Source: an uncultured bacterium (GTDB taxonomy: Bacteria > Cyanobacteriota > Vampirovibrionia > Gastranaerophilales > Gastranaerophilaceae). Taken from it: a DNA stretch of 64,000 nt. Location: positions 124,001 to 188,000 of the forward strand of contig CASFYV010000021.1 in assembly GCA_949298985.1 (NCBI GenBank). The letters are read 5' to 3'. A program made the translations under genes and the position numbers. Below the pieces are notes generated by a model that had not been told where the DNA came from, ran no database searches, and was given only the letters and a program-made list of their open reading frames with translations. Position 1 is the stretch's first letter, and each line of letters opens with the position of its first letter. Positions 1-8,685 of the stretch are shown in pieces.

Positions 1-2
1 TG

Positions 3-737
3 AACATATCATTACCACCGCTAGAAATCCAAGAGAAGATAGCTCGTATTTTGTCGAGTTTGGATGATAAGATTGAGTTGAATAATAAGATTAATCAAAA
101 TTTAGAACAGCAAGCAGATTTGTTATTTAATGATTTGTTTTTAGAAGATAAAGATTGTATTAAATTATCTGAAGTAATATCTACAACCTCAGGGGGAACT
201 CCCTCAAGAAAAAATCTAAATTTTTATACTAATGGTTCTTTTTGTTGGGTTAAATCAAAAGAATTAAATGGGACATTTATTACTGAAACAGAAGAAAAAA
301 TTAATCAATTGGCAATAGAAAAATCATCAGCTAAATTATTACCTCCATATAGTGTGTTGTTAGCTATGTATGGAGCTACTGTAGGAGAGTATGCAATAAT
401 AAGTAAACAAATGACTTGTAATCAGGCCATTTGTGCAATTATACCAAATGAAAAATATCCTTATACGTATATTTATGAATATATTAAACTTTCAAAAGAA
501 AGAATTAAAACTTTAGCAATTGGTTCCGCACAACAAAATATAAGTCAAGTTCTTATAAAGGATTTATTAGTCCACAAAAATATAAATAAAATTAAAGAAT
601 ATCATTTTAAAACAAGATATTTGTTTGAATTGATTAAAAATAATCAAATAGAAAATGAAAAACTAAAACAACTACGTGACACGCTTTTGCCAAAACTCAT
701 GTCTGGTGAAATTGATGTCGATAAAGTGGAGATATAA
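3..737 (+). CDS. hsdS: Type I restriction enzyme specificity subunit HsdS, 3' part
   Basis: DNA-recognition subunit of a type I restriction-modification enzyme. The frame is open from the window edge, so the gene begins upstream; an internal TTG at 51 is not the start. The first visible residues include PPLEIQEKIARIL followed by LDDKIELNNKIN, the conserved coiled-coil spacer after the first target-recognition domain. Next comes the second recognition domain (with a typical SGGTPSR start) and the terminal coiled coil ending QLRDTLLPKLMSGEIDV, a hallmark HsdS C-terminus. Only one of the two half-site domains is visible, so target specificity cannot be read. It is followed after 2 nt by the next gene, in one operon with hsdR; hsdM is presumably upstream. 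Confidence 0.93.
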   Translation, partial: NISLPPLEIQEKIARILSSLDDKIELNNKINQNLEQQADLLFNDLFLEDKDCIKLSEVISTTSGGTPSRKNLNFYTNGSFCWVKSKELNGTFITETEEKINQLAIEKSSAKLLPPYSVLLAMYGATVGEYAIISKQMTCNQAICAIIPNEKYPYTYIYEYIKLSKERIKTLAIGSAQQNISQVLIKDLLVHKNINKIKEYHFKTRYLFELIKNNQIENEKLKQLRDTLLPKLMSGEIDVDKVEI

Positions 738-739
738 GA

Positions 740-1594
740 ATGTCAAGAAGAAATATATTTGAGCTTCTAAAAGAAAAATATAATGTTCCTAATGAAATGG
801 AAAAAATTGTTACACTTTATAATAGTAAATTGTTTTATTACAATGGAGATTTTGACAGAGGAAATTATACTCCAGAAGAAATATTTGAACATAAACTTTT
901 AAAAAAATGGAAACATCGAGGAAGTTATTTAAATTGTAGAGAAATAAAAGATGTCCTAGGGATACCAAAGTTTTTCACCTTTGAAACTCCAATTGAAGAT
1001 GTATTAAATACTCTTGAATATTATGAAAATCTATCTTACCTATTAGTAAATAAACTAAATATTTTAAAAAATTATAAATATAACGTTTCTGATAATTTTA
1101 AAATTTTGTTAGAAAATATGCAAATATTACTAGATCATTTAAACTATGAGTTTAAAATTTTTGACAAAGAAGAAAAGCTAATTCTTATCCCTAAAAATCC
1201 TGTGGCTTCATCAGTTGCAGAAATCTCGGATGAAGAAACCGCAATGGCTATTTTGATGTACAATCACCACACATTGAAAGGTGATATAGAGGCAAAACGG
1301 GAGCTGTTAAATTCAATAGCGAGAACTTATGAACCTTTATTGAAAAGCCCTATCGAAGGATATAAAGATTTTTACGAAAAAACTAACCAATTATTAAATA
1401 ATTTACATATAAGACACAATAATTTTGAGGAAGAAAATAATAAAAATCTAGTAATTAATATTGATGACAAAACTTTAGAACATTGGTATGATGAATTATA
1501 TCAATTATTGTTATTTTGCGTGCTAATTGATGATAATTTAAAACGAAAAAAAGAGGCTGGGGAATTTTTGAAACAATTAAAACAAGGAGCATAG
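740..1594 (+). CDS. Uncharacterised protein between hsdS and hsdR
   Basis: A 284-residue soluble protein I do not recognise. It sits 2 nt after hsdS and its stop abuts the hsdR start, so it is co-transcribed and probably translationally coupled with the restriction genes. The sequence is Lys/Glu/Asn-rich and looks largely helical. The C-terminal third contains NNLHIRHNN and then HWYDELYQLLLF, a helical segment faintly like the C-terminal domains of some abortive-infection (HEPN-like) proteins; that resemblance is only an impression. No signal peptide or membrane segment. An accessory anti-phage or R-M regulatory role is inferred from position alone. Confidence 0.75.
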   Translation: MSRRNIFELLKEKYNVPNEMEKIVTLYNSKLFYYNGDFDRGNYTPEEIFEHKLLKKWKHRGSYLNCREIKDVLGIPKFFTFETPIEDVLNTLEYYENLSYLLVNKLNILKNYKYNVSDNFKILLENMQILLDHLNYEFKIFDKEEKLILIPKNPVASSVAEISDEETAMAILMYNHHTLKGDIEAKRELLNSIARTYEPLLKSPIEGYKDFYEKTNQLLNNLHIRHNNFEEENNKNLVINIDDKTLEHWYDELYQLLLFCVLIDDNLKRKKEAGEFLKQLKQGA

Positions 1595-4500
1595 ATGACA
1601 GTTACATTCACAGAAGCAAGTTATGAAAATTCTATAATCGAACTTTTTCAAGATATGGGATACAACCACATCTATGGTCCTGATATTGAAAGAGATTATA
1701 CAAGTCCTTTGTATGAGGAGGTTCTTGTTGATTCTTTGTATCGTATTAACCCCAAGTTATGCGATGATGCGATAAAAGATGCTATATACAAGCTCAAAAA
1801 CTTTGAAATAGGTGAGCTTGTACAAAAGAATGATATTTTTATGGATTATTTGCAAAACGGGATTGAGGTTAGGTATCTAAAAGACGGAGAAGAACATTCT
1901 GACATTGCTTATCTTGTTGATTATGAGAATGTAGAAAATAATTCATTCATTATTGCTAACCAGTGGACTTTTATCGAAAATTCTGAAAAAAGGCCTGATG
2001 TAATTCTGTTTTTAAATGGTTTGCCTGTTGTAATAATGGAATTGAAATCACCTTCAAGAGAAGAAACTGACGCATCAGAGGCTTATCGTCAATTAAAGAA
2101 TTATATGCACGAAATCCCTTCTATGTTTATTTATAACGCAATCTGTGTAATGTCTGATCAATTAACCTCAAAAGCCGGGACTATTACATCTGATGAAACT
2201 CGTTTTATGGCTTGGAAAACAAAAGATGGTGATTATGAAAATACACAATATGCACAGTTTGATACATTCTTTGAAGGGATTTTCCAAAAAGAAAGATTGT
2301 TAGACATAATCAAAAACTTTATTTGTTTTTCAAAAGACGGGTTAGATATTTTCAAAATCCTTGCAGGATATCATCAATATTTCGCTGTAAAAAAAGCTGT
2401 TCAATCAACAAAACGAGCAGTTGAAACTGACGGGAAAGGTGGGGTTTTCTGGCATACGCAAGGTAGCGGAAAATCTTTATCAATGGTGTTTTATGCCCAT
2501 CTTTTACAAAACGCATTGAATAGTCCGACTATTGTCGTGATTACGGATAGAAATGATTTAGATAATCAGTTATATACTCAATTTGCAAAATGTAAGGACT
2601 TTTTAAGACAAGAGCCTGTCCAAGCATCAAGTAGAGAAAACTTAAAAGAACTTTTAGACGGTAGAGAAGCTAATGGAATAATCTTTACCACAATGCAGAA
2701 GTTTGAAGAATCAGCGGAGCCATTATCTACTAGAAGAAATATTATTGTTATGGCTGATGAAGCTCATCGAGGACAGTATGGATTAGCTGAAAAAGTAGAT
2801 TCTAAAACTGGTGAAATCAAAGTCGGAACAGCAAGAATTATCAGAAATTGTCTTCCAAACGCAACATTTATAGGGTTTACCGGAACTCCCGTTTCTATAA
2901 AAGATAGAAACACAAGAGAAGTCTTTGGGGATTATATTGATGTATATGATATGACACAAGCTGTTGAAGATGGTGCAACTCGTCCCGTATATTATGAAAG
3001 CAGGGTTGTAAAACTTCAACTTGATGAGCCTACATTAAGACTTATCGACAAAGAATATGAGCTTATGGCTCACAAGGCTGATCCTGAAGTAATCGAAAAA
3101 AGCAAACGAGAACTTGGACAAATGGAAGCTATTTTAGGCAATCCAAGTACTATAAATTCTCTAGTTACGGATATTATTGAACATTACGAAACAAATATAG
3201 CCGATAAGTTGACAGGAAAAGCTATGATTGTTGCTTATTCAAGAACTATTGCTTTAGATATTTATCATAAAATACTTGAGTTAAGACCTGATTGGACAGA
3301 AAAAGTTAAGGTTGTAATGACAGAAAGTAACAATGATCCTGAAGAGTGGCGAAAAATTATCGGAAACAAACATCATAGAGATGAACTGGCAAAAGATTTT
3401 AAAAAGAACGATTCTGAGTTTAAAATTGTAATTGTTGTCGATATGTGGCTTACCGGATTTGATGTTCCATCCTTAGCTACAATGTATGTTTATAAGCCAA
3501 TGTCAGGTTATAATTTGATGCAGGCAATCGCAAGAGTTAATAGAGTTTTTGAGGATAAAGAAGGCGGACTTGTTGTAGATTATGTAGGTATAGCTTCTGC
3601 TTTAAAACAAGCAATGAATGATTATACTGTGAGAGATAGAAAAAATTATGGTGATCCGAATATTGAAACTTCTGCTTACCCTAAATTCCTTGAAAAATTA
3701 GAAGTTTGCCGCGATATTATGCATGGATTTAATTACTCAAAATTCAATAACGGTACTGATTTAGAAAGAGGAAGACTAATTAGTGGTGGTATGAACTTCT
3801 TAATCGGAGTAGAAAATGAAAAACTTAAAGAACGATTTATAAAAGAAGCTCTACTTCTTCATCAAGCATTATCCTTATGCTCGTCACTAGTTGCGAGAGA
3901 TAACAGAATAGAAGCAGCATTTTTCGAAGCTGTAAGAGTACTTGTTGTTCGTTATATGAATGAAGGGTCCGAAAAGAAAATTTCATTAAAAGAAATGAAT
4001 CAAAAAATTAATGAATTACTTAAGCAAAGTATCAAAAGTGATGGAGTTATTAATCTTTTTCAAGATGTGAAAGAAGAGTTTTCTCTTTTTGACCCAAAAT
4101 TTTTAGATGAAATTTCTAAAATGAAAGAAAAAAATGTTGCAGTAGAAGTATTAAAAAAATTACTTGCAGAGCAAGTATCAATTTATAAAAGAACAAATTT
4201 TGTAAAATCAGAAAAATTCAGTGAAATTATTAAAGCTGCAATGAATAGATACATAAATGGAATGATAACTAATGAAGAAGTTATTGAAGAACTATTAAAT
4301 ATTGCAAAACAAATAGCAAAAGCAAAAGAAGAAGGAAACGAATTAGGCCTAACGGTTGATGAATTAGCATTCTATGATGCTTTAACAAAACCGGCTGCAA
4401 TTAAAGATTTTTATGAAAATGATGAGTTAATTGCAATTACAAAAGAATTGACAGACACTCTTAGAAAAAATAAAACCATAGATTGGCAGAAAAAAGCTTC

Positions 4501-4636
4501 TGCAAGAGCTACTATGCGAATGATGATTAAAAAACTTTTAAAAGCCCATAAATATCCCCCAGAAGGTATGGATGATGCAGTCCAAACAGTTATGACACAA
4601 TGTGAGCTTTGGTCAGATAATGAATTAGAAAATTAA
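1595..4636 (+). CDS. hsdR: Type I restriction enzyme motor/endonuclease subunit HsdR
   Basis: ATP-dependent translocase and nuclease subunit of the type I R-M complex; cuts unmethylated foreign DNA away from the recognition site. At 1013 residues it has the normal length. The N-terminal PD-(D/E)xK nuclease shows D135 and the E149-x-K151 pair (VVIMELKSP). Superfamily 2 motor motifs follow: Walker A at about 287-294 (TQGSGKS), DEAH at 388-391, and TGTP shortly after. The C-terminal part is helical, as expected for assembly with HsdS/HsdM. The ATG directly follows the stop of the upstream gene, indicating coupling. No truncation or frameshift visible. Confidence 0.96.
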   Translation: MTVTFTEASYENSIIELFQDMGYNHIYGPDIERDYTSPLYEEVLVDSLYRINPKLCDDAIKDAIYKLKNFEIGELVQKNDIFMDYLQNGIEVRYLKDGEEHSDIAYLVDYENVENNSFIIANQWTFIENSEKRPDVILFLNGLPVVIMELKSPSREETDASEAYRQLKNYMHEIPSMFIYNAICVMSDQLTSKAGTITSDETRFMAWKTKDGDYENTQYAQFDTFFEGIFQKERLLDIIKNFICFSKDGLDIFKILAGYHQYFAVKKAVQSTKRAVETDGKGGVFWHTQGSGKSLSMVFYAHLLQNALNSPTIVVITDRNDLDNQLYTQFAKCKDFLRQEPVQASSRENLKELLDGREANGIIFTTMQKFEESAEPLSTRRNIIVMADEAHRGQYGLAEKVDSKTGEIKVGTARIIRNCLPNATFIGFTGTPVSIKDRNTREVFGDYIDVYDMTQAVEDGATRPVYYESRVVKLQLDEPTLRLIDKEYELMAHKADPEVIEKSKRELGQMEAILGNPSTINSLVTDIIEHYETNIADKLTGKAMIVAYSRTIALDIYHKILELRPDWTEKVKVVMTESNNDPEEWRKIIGNKHHRDELAKDFKKNDSEFKIVIVVDMWLTGFDVPSLATMYVYKPMSGYNLMQAIARVNRVFEDKEGGLVVDYVGIASALKQAMNDYTVRDRKNYGDPNIETSAYPKFLEKLEVCRDIMHGFNYSKFNNGTDLERGRLISGGMNFLIGVENEKLKERFIKEALLLHQALSLCSSLVARDNRIEAAFFEAVRVLVVRYMNEGSEKKISLKEMNQKINELLKQSIKSDGVINLFQDVKEEFSLFDPKFLDEISKMKEKNVAVEVLKKLLAEQVSIYKRTNFVKSEKFSEIIKAAMNRYINGMITNEEVIEELLNIAKQIAKAKEEGNELGLTVDELAFYDALTKPAAIKDFYENDELIAITKELTDTLRKNKTIDWQKKASARATMRMMIKKLLKAHKYPPEGMDDAVQTVMTQCELWSDNELEN

Positions 4637-4666
4637 CTTGATTTTATTTCTGTTTTAAGTGATGAA

Positions 4667-4692
4667 TACGACAACCTGAAAAGGAGGTCGTA
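4667..4692 (+). promoter_or_regulatory. Hairpin sequestering the ribosome binding site of the 4692 gene
   Basis: TACGAC (4667-4672) pairs with GTCGTA (4687-4692), and CCT (4675-4677) pairs with AGG (4682-4684) across a GAAA tetraloop (4678-4681). The whole AAGGAGG Shine-Dalgarno and the first base of the start codon lie inside the stem-loop, so translation initiation may be controlled by structure. Read directly from sequence; function is inferred. Confidence 0.5.
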
Positions 4693-4916
4693 TGGAAAAA
4701 GTTATTGTTTATCAGATTAAGCAAGTTGATTTTGAAAAATTAGAAAAATTAGCTGAGCGGATTTACAATACAGTCACTGTAATTGATTATTTTTGCAGGA
4801 CACAACAAGAAATTGAAGAGCTATATAATCTTGCCCCAATCGTAGAAAATTTAAGGCGAGATACTGATACAGTAAACGCTTATTTTATAAATTATCCTGA
4901 CAACAAGAATTTTTAA
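4692..4916 (+). CDS. Small hypothetical protein (74 aa)
   Basis: Unrecognised 74-residue acidic, probably helical protein starting MEKVIVYQIK. It has a very strong AAGGAGG ribosome binding site, enclosed in a hairpin. It lies 55 nt after hsdR, at the edge of an accessory region. No signal peptide, membrane segment or known motif; a single Cys is present. The strong ribosome binding site argues for a real gene, but I cannot assign a function. Confidence 0.65.
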   Translation: MEKVIVYQIKQVDFEKLEKLAERIYNTVTVIDYFCRTQQEIEELYNLAPIVENLRRDTDTVNAYFINYPDNKNF

Positions 4917-5003
4917 ATGGTATTTAACTCCTGTTTAAATAGCGTTCAAAAAGTGTTCAAAAAATGGATTGTGTCTGAATGATACATTTTGAAAGAGTTT
5001 GCT

Positions 5004-5036
5004 TGACATTTTACTCATTAAGAGTGATGAATGTCA
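5004..5036. promoter_or_regulatory. Nested inverted repeat upstream of a small-ORF cluster
   Basis: TGACATT (5004-5010) and AATGTCA (5030-5036) form a 7-bp inverted repeat; inside it ACTC (5013-5016) and GAGT (5022-5025) form a second. It overlaps a TTGACA hexamer (5003-5008) with no convincing -10 box at 17 nt. It could be an operator or leader hairpin for the 5056-5688 ORFs. Confidence 0.35.
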
Positions 5037-5055
5037 TTGCTGATAAGAGGTAACA

Positions 5056-5271
5056 ATGATTGAATTAGGCAAAAAATACAAGCTTAAAAAGATTAAAGGT
5101 TTTAAGAGCTCTGATAATGAGTATTACAAAGTAATTGGCTTCTACAATTTCGACACTGTAATTTGTGAAAACACTTGCGGAGAAAGGTTTGTATTTATGA
5201 AAGAGTTTTTAATAGACCCACGAAAGCCTGATGATATCTATTCAGATTTGATACTTGAAAGGAATAAATAA
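5056..5271 (+). CDS. Small hypothetical protein (71 aa)
   Basis: Unrecognised 71-residue basic protein with alternating beta-like segments (KYKLKKIKGF, YYKVIGFYNF). A ribosome binding site (AGAGG) precedes the ATG. The stop codon shares a base with the next start (TAATG), so this is the first gene of a three-gene overlapping cluster of tiny ORFs. Such clusters are common in mobile or phage-derived DNA, but nothing here identifies a phage. Confidence 0.6.
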   Translation: MIELGKKYKLKKIKGFKSSDNEYYKVIGFYNFDTVICENTCGERFVFMKEFLIDPRKPDDIYSDLILERNK

Positions 5272-5471
5272 TGACAGAAAAAGACTATGCACTTTATGGA
5301 ACAAAGGTTTTAAACTTAAAAACTCAAGAAATCGACTTGTTAATTTGTATTTGGAAAAATAAATTTGCTGATGCAGAGATAGATTACGCAACTTGTGTTG
5401 ATAAGCAAGGCAAAAAATACAACATAGAACTTGATAATATAAGAGGGTTTGAAGATGATTTTGAAAAATAA
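5271..5471 (+). CDS. Small hypothetical protein (66 aa)
   Basis: Second gene of the overlapping cluster; its ATG overlaps the preceding stop by one base and its 3' end overlaps the next gene by 17 nt. The 66-residue product is acidic with two Cys and has no recognised domain. Translational coupling with both neighbours is the main evidence that it is real. Confidence 0.6.
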   Translation: MTEKDYALYGTKVLNLKTQEIDLLICIWKNKFADAEIDYATCVDKQGKKYNIELDNIRGFEDDFEK

Positions 5472-5688
5472 GCTAACAGGAGAATCTTTAGAAATAACTT
5501 ATCCTGAATTTAGAAAAAAGTTTGCAAAAGAAATCAGGATAGCTTTTGAAAGTTATCGTAGAATACAATTAAATAAGTATTCTTACAACTTTAAGGATGA
5601 TAACTCAATGGAATACAATTTCTACTTCCAATTACAATGGAACTTCAATCACTTTGGAAATTCTAATTGGTATATTGAGAAAATGTAA
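5455..5688 (+). CDS. Small hypothetical protein (77 aa)
   Basis: Third gene of the cluster. I place the start at the ATG at 5455 because AAGAGGG lies 7 nt upstream; a TTG at 5449 is less likely. The product begins MILKNKLTGESLEITYPEF and has an aromatic, Asn-rich C-terminal half (NFYFQLQWNFNHFGNSNWY). The 'tgesleity.eF' opening resembles phage or mobile-element proteins in style, but I cannot name a family. Confidence 0.6.
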   Translation: MILKNKLTGESLEITYPEFRKKFAKEIRIAFESYRRIQLNKYSYNFKDDNSMEYNFYFQLQWNFNHFGNSNWYIEKM

Positions 5689-5707
5689 TATTGTTTTAGA
5701 GCAAAGT

Positions 5708-5736
5708 TTTACAAAAGCTCAATATTAATATATAAT
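5708..5736 (+). promoter_or_regulatory. Sigma70-type promoter of cassette copy A
   Basis: TTTACA (5708-5713), a 17-nt spacer and a perfect TATAAT (5731-5736), 24 nt before the start of the 89-residue gene. The same arrangement is kept in the other two copies, which supports it strongly. Confidence 0.75.
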
Positions 5737-5760
5737 AAACCTATAAAAGGAGTGTGTGTG

Positions 5761-6030
5761 ATGAAAATTAATCCAATAGTAAATTCTAATCCTAGTCAAA
5801 CAAATTTTAAAGCTGTTAATCAAAAGTATTTAAAATGGGCAGAAAAAGACTATAAAGTAGTTAAAAATATAAGCGGACATTTATTGGAATCTTTAAGAGA
5901 TGACGTTTGTCTGTTTGGAGATATTTCTCCTAAAGATGGTGTTGATACTATGAATGCCATTAGAAAATATATGGCTCCCGAAGGTAGAGATTTTTTTGAA
6001 CATGTATTAGACAATATCAGGAATGCTTAA
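5761..6030 (+). CDS. Cassette small protein, copy A (89 aa)
   Basis: Soluble 89-residue protein of unknown function, one of three near-identical paralogues. The start is the ATG at 5761, 8 nt after AAAAGGAG; the GTG at 5752 overlaps the ribosome binding site. The N-terminus MKINPIVNSNPSQTNFKAV carries the F-K-A variant of an N-terminal motif seen in other proteins here. Residues 30-40 and 68-78 vary between copies while the rest is fixed (LLESLRDDVCLFGDIS is invariant). Its TAA lies in TTAA, shared with the stop of the opposing gene. In this copy the partner gene is only a remnant. Confidence 0.75.
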   Translation: MKINPIVNSNPSQTNFKAVNQKYLKWAEKDYKVVKNISGHLLESLRDDVCLFGDISPKDGVDTMNAIRKYMAPEGRDFFEHVLDNIRNA

Positions 6031-6192
6031 TCTAATAGTTTAGAAACTTGGTTACCAGCAATAGCACCTAAGCCCATACCGACAAGAGAACCGACCGGAC
6101 CTAAGTATTTAGCTCCGATAGCGCCACCATATCCAATACCTGCAATTGAACTAACAAGGTTTATTGCAGATTCTGCAGTAGATTTTAATTAC
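6027..6192 (-). pseudogene. Remnant of the cassette large gene (3' end only)
   Basis: The minus strand encodes the last ~55 residues of the 282-residue cassette protein (glycine-rich end with GPVGSLVGMGLGAIAG and a KLLD-type terminus). The similarity ends at about 6192 and unrelated AT-rich sequence follows, so the gene lacks its first four fifths. This marks copy A as a truncated duplication product. Confidence 0.8.
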
Positions 6193-6922
6193 AGAACTTT
6201 GCATTTATTTCTAGAGTATGTTTTGTTTTATTAGGATCATATTGAGGTAACAATAAACTAAAAAACGATACCAAAAGTTATTAAAATTTTTATGACAGAA
6301 GCTCCATATGCGCTCGAAGTTGATAAGGAATCCTTAAAAACTATGAGAGTGGATATTATGATTATTCCACCACATAGGAAGGTGAACAGAATTCTTCTTT
6401 GAGAAAAATTGGTATATAATGTAAACCTTACTCAGATAGCAACAAGAGGCTTCTACTTCCATAAATTAGAGGAAGAAAACTGTTTGACAACGAAACAAGT
6501 TATCTTAGAAAATTTATGACACTAAGATTTTGCCTCCGAAACTCGTTGAAGATATTCTGAACTATAAACAAGAGCCTTCATCAACAATTGACCAGTTATC
6601 AGAGATGGCTAGAGGTAAAAACTGGAGATAGTGAGAGGGGTAATTGTTGTCAACTTAATACATATCTTTTGCAATTATAGCTTAGTATTTCAGAATAAAA
6701 ATAGCACCTAACCCTTATAACCATTGTTTCTTGGGTTAAGATGTAAAATTCTTGTTACAATCAACTAGTAGTTTTATAAAAACTTGTATAATAACTTATG
6801 AAAAATCTGGAAACAAAGTTTATTTCACCAAGTAATTGAAACTGCGTAGGAAAGATTACATATTATCCCAAGAGCCTTTTTCAAGGCTTAGTTTATTTTG
6901 CGAAAAAAAGAAAGGAAGAATT
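6193..6922. other. Degenerate intergenic DNA with short coding relics
   Basis: No intact gene. Two stretches look like decayed coding sequence on the plus strand: one opening at 6292 (MTEAPYALEVDKESL, ending at a TGA after 36 codons) and one around 6525-6632 that reads LPPKLVEDILNYKQEPSS and stops after GKNWR. They are in different frames without proper starts. A TATAAT at 6787-6792 may belong to the interrupted lipase gene downstream. This region replaces the missing 5' part of the cassette large gene. Confidence 0.5.
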
Positions 6923-7762
6923 ATGGCAAAGCGAAAAAATGACACAAAATACCACGAAATTTTAAAACAAGCATCTGGTTATAGCTATAAAAAAGGGGAT
7001 CCTATACCAGATGGATATAAAGTTATCAAATCTGTTGATAATAAAAATACCTGATTTCATGCAGAAGTCCTTTCAAAAGGAAATGATGTAATTGTTGCAT
7101 ATAGAGGCACTGATAAAATATTCGGACAAGATGGTAGAAATGATTTTGCAATGAATAGAGGTAAGATACCTGCCCAAGCAACAGAGGCTATAAAATTATA
7201 TGACCAAGTAAAGCAAGAAAATCCAAATTCTGACATTACTGTTACTGGACATTCATTAGGTGGAAGTTTATCACAAATAGTATCTGGAATTAGAGGTTGC
7301 GCTGCGGTTACTTTTAATGCTTATGGTGTTAAAGATATGTTTAAAGACCCTGCAAATATTAAAGAAGATAACGTTGTAAATTATGTTAATGAATGGGACC
7401 CTATTGCTATGAGTAATGCTGAAAATCAAGTAGGTGAAACATATGCTGTTAAAGGTGAGGCAATGAGAGATCCTCATAAACTTGAAACAATGACAGATCT
7501 AGAAAGTAGAGAATACAGAACTCCTGAAAATCTTAAAGAACGAAAAAACATTATAAATCGAATTGAAAATAAAGTTGAATATACAACCTCAAAAGTTAAA
7601 GAAATAACAAGAGAAATTCTAAATAAAAGAAAGGAAAATGAAAGTACTAATAAAGGTTCAAGTACCTGCGTTGGTTCATATTCTGTAAGCGGCTATACAA
7701 GAAGTGATGGAACTAAAATTGGTGATTATACACGAACCTGTGGTGCTAAGCATAGTAATTAA
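6923..7762 (+). pseudogene. Class 3-type lipase gene interrupted by one in-frame TGA
   Basis: Reading through a single TGA at 7052-7054 gives one continuous 279-codon frame from an ATG at 6923 (AAGGAAG upstream). The lipase core follows: AYRGTD (oxyanion region), GHSLGG with the nucleophile Ser, then an Asp in NEWDPIA and a His in RDPHKLE as candidate triad residues. The C-terminus carries SGYTRSDGTKIGDYTR, a short repeat-like tail. The downstream piece from an ATG at 7151 lacks the oxyanion strand and a ribosome binding site, so an active enzyme is unlikely. Neighbouring genes use TGA as a true stop, so recoding is not supported. The stop overlaps that of the convergent membrane protein gene. 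Confidence 0.75.
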
Positions 7763-8379
7763 GAAAACGATTTGAATAAAAAAAGACCAATTAAAAGTAA
7801 TAAAATTTCTATAATTCCAAATAAAATAAAACCGTATAAAAAGAAAAATTTTAAACATTTTTTATAGTATTTGTTCTTAATTAAAATAGAATTGGTTAGT
7901 TGAAAATTTTTATTATTTTCTTTGAAATATAAAAATAGATAGATCATAAAAGTTCCAATAGGAAGCCAAAAGAAAATAAATGGAATAAAAATTATGTATA
8001 TTGATGTACCAGTATTAAAATTAAAAAATGGAATAACTAAAATATAAATTATTAATAAAATGATAGATATTGTTATCAAATTACGATTAAACTTTTTAGA
8101 ATTATTAGTTGTTAATAATTTTCTATAACTATAAAGTGAAATAAAGCTTAAAATGCAAGATATTGGTAAAAAAGCAATAGCATAAAAAATAATATACAAC
8201 GGAAGTTCAAAAAGTGGTATTAATGAATCCTTAGTTCCTAAAATTTCGTAAATAATTGTTGAAATAGAACCTATTATAGCGAGTAAAAGATTATTAAAAG
8301 CCAAGTATGCCAAAAAATTAGCAGACCATCGATTAGGCAAATCTTTTAAGTATTGTGTTATAAAATTTTTGATTTTCAC
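7759..8379 (-). CDS. Hypothetical polytopic membrane protein (206 aa)
   Basis: About five hydrophobic helices (around residues 25-45, 55-80, 100-122, 126-150 and 180-203) in a basic protein without recognisable family motifs. The start is a GTG at 8379 with no clear Shine-Dalgarno, so the exact N-terminus is uncertain. It is convergent with the lipase frame and the two stops overlap within one TTAA (7759-7762). An immunity-like role against the lipase is conceivable because toxic enzymes are often paired with small membrane proteins, but this is inference from position only. Confidence 0.65.
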   Translation of the reverse strand: MKIKNFITQYLKDLPNRWSANFLAYLAFNNLLLAIIGSISTIIYEILGTKDSLIPLFELPLYIIFYAIAFLPISCILSFISLYSYRKLLTTNNSKKFNRNLITISIILLIIYILVIPFFNFNTGTSIYIIFIPFIFFWLPIGTFMIYLFLYFKENNKNFQLTNSILIKNKYYKKCLKFFFLYGFILFGIIEILLLLIGLFLFKSFS

Positions 8380-8423
8380 AAAGGAATTGTAACATATTGA
8401 ATAAAAAATAGAAAGGGAAAATT

Positions 8424-8561
8424 ATGAATAAAGAAAATGAAAAAGAACTAGTCTGGGGCAAAATCAAAGTCCAAGATTTGCTAAAGAGCTTATATAAAGG
8501 AAAGTCTCTTAATCAAATGTCAGAACAAGAGGTTGATAGAATGCTAGAAGATTTGATATAA
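8424..8561 (+). CDS. Small hypothetical protein (45 aa)
   Basis: A 45-residue charged ORF beginning MNKENEKELVWGKIKVQDLL and ending VDRMLEDLI, with a purine-rich AAAGGGAAA ribosome binding site 6 nt upstream. Predicted to be mostly helical. It lies between the membrane protein gene and cassette copy B. The composition is plausible for a real protein, but there is no family evidence. Confidence 0.45.
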   Translation: MNKENEKELVWGKIKVQDLLKSLYKGKSLNQMSEQEVDRMLEDLI

Positions 8562-8685
8562 GTAATGTTGAAAAAACATTAAGAACAGTGGTCAATAAGA
8601 AATAAATTTGGTTATTTCAGAAACAAAGACTTTTTCTAAAAGTTTTAAAAAGTCACTTGGTTAGAGGATTGGTTTTAGTTACAAA

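Larger units (their letters stand above)
5708..6192. repeat. Tandem cassette copy A (decayed)
   Basis: First of three direct copies of a unit consisting of a promoter, a plus-strand 89-residue gene and a convergent minus-strand 282-residue gene. Here the promoter and small gene are intact, but only the 3' end of the large gene remains, and similarity stops abruptly near 6192. Confidence 0.85.

Noticed and set aside
2783-3019. Minus-strand ORF within hsdR
   Set aside because: Lies entirely within a conserved helicase region and has Cys/Ser-rich antisense composition.
5752-5760. GTG start giving a 92-residue cassette protein
   Set aside because: The GTG overlaps the AAAAGGAG ribosome binding site; the ATG 9 nt downstream has correct spacing in all three copies.
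6525-6632. Toxin-antitoxin remnant
   Set aside because: The readable fragment (LPPKLVEDILNYKQEP) has no start or partner and I could not match it to a family.
7052-7054. TGA recoding (Gly, Trp or selenocysteine) in the lipase frame
   Set aside because: Several intact genes end at TGA (for example at 22030-22032 and 59708-59710), and no SECIS-like hairpin follows. A nonsense mutation or sequence error is simpler.
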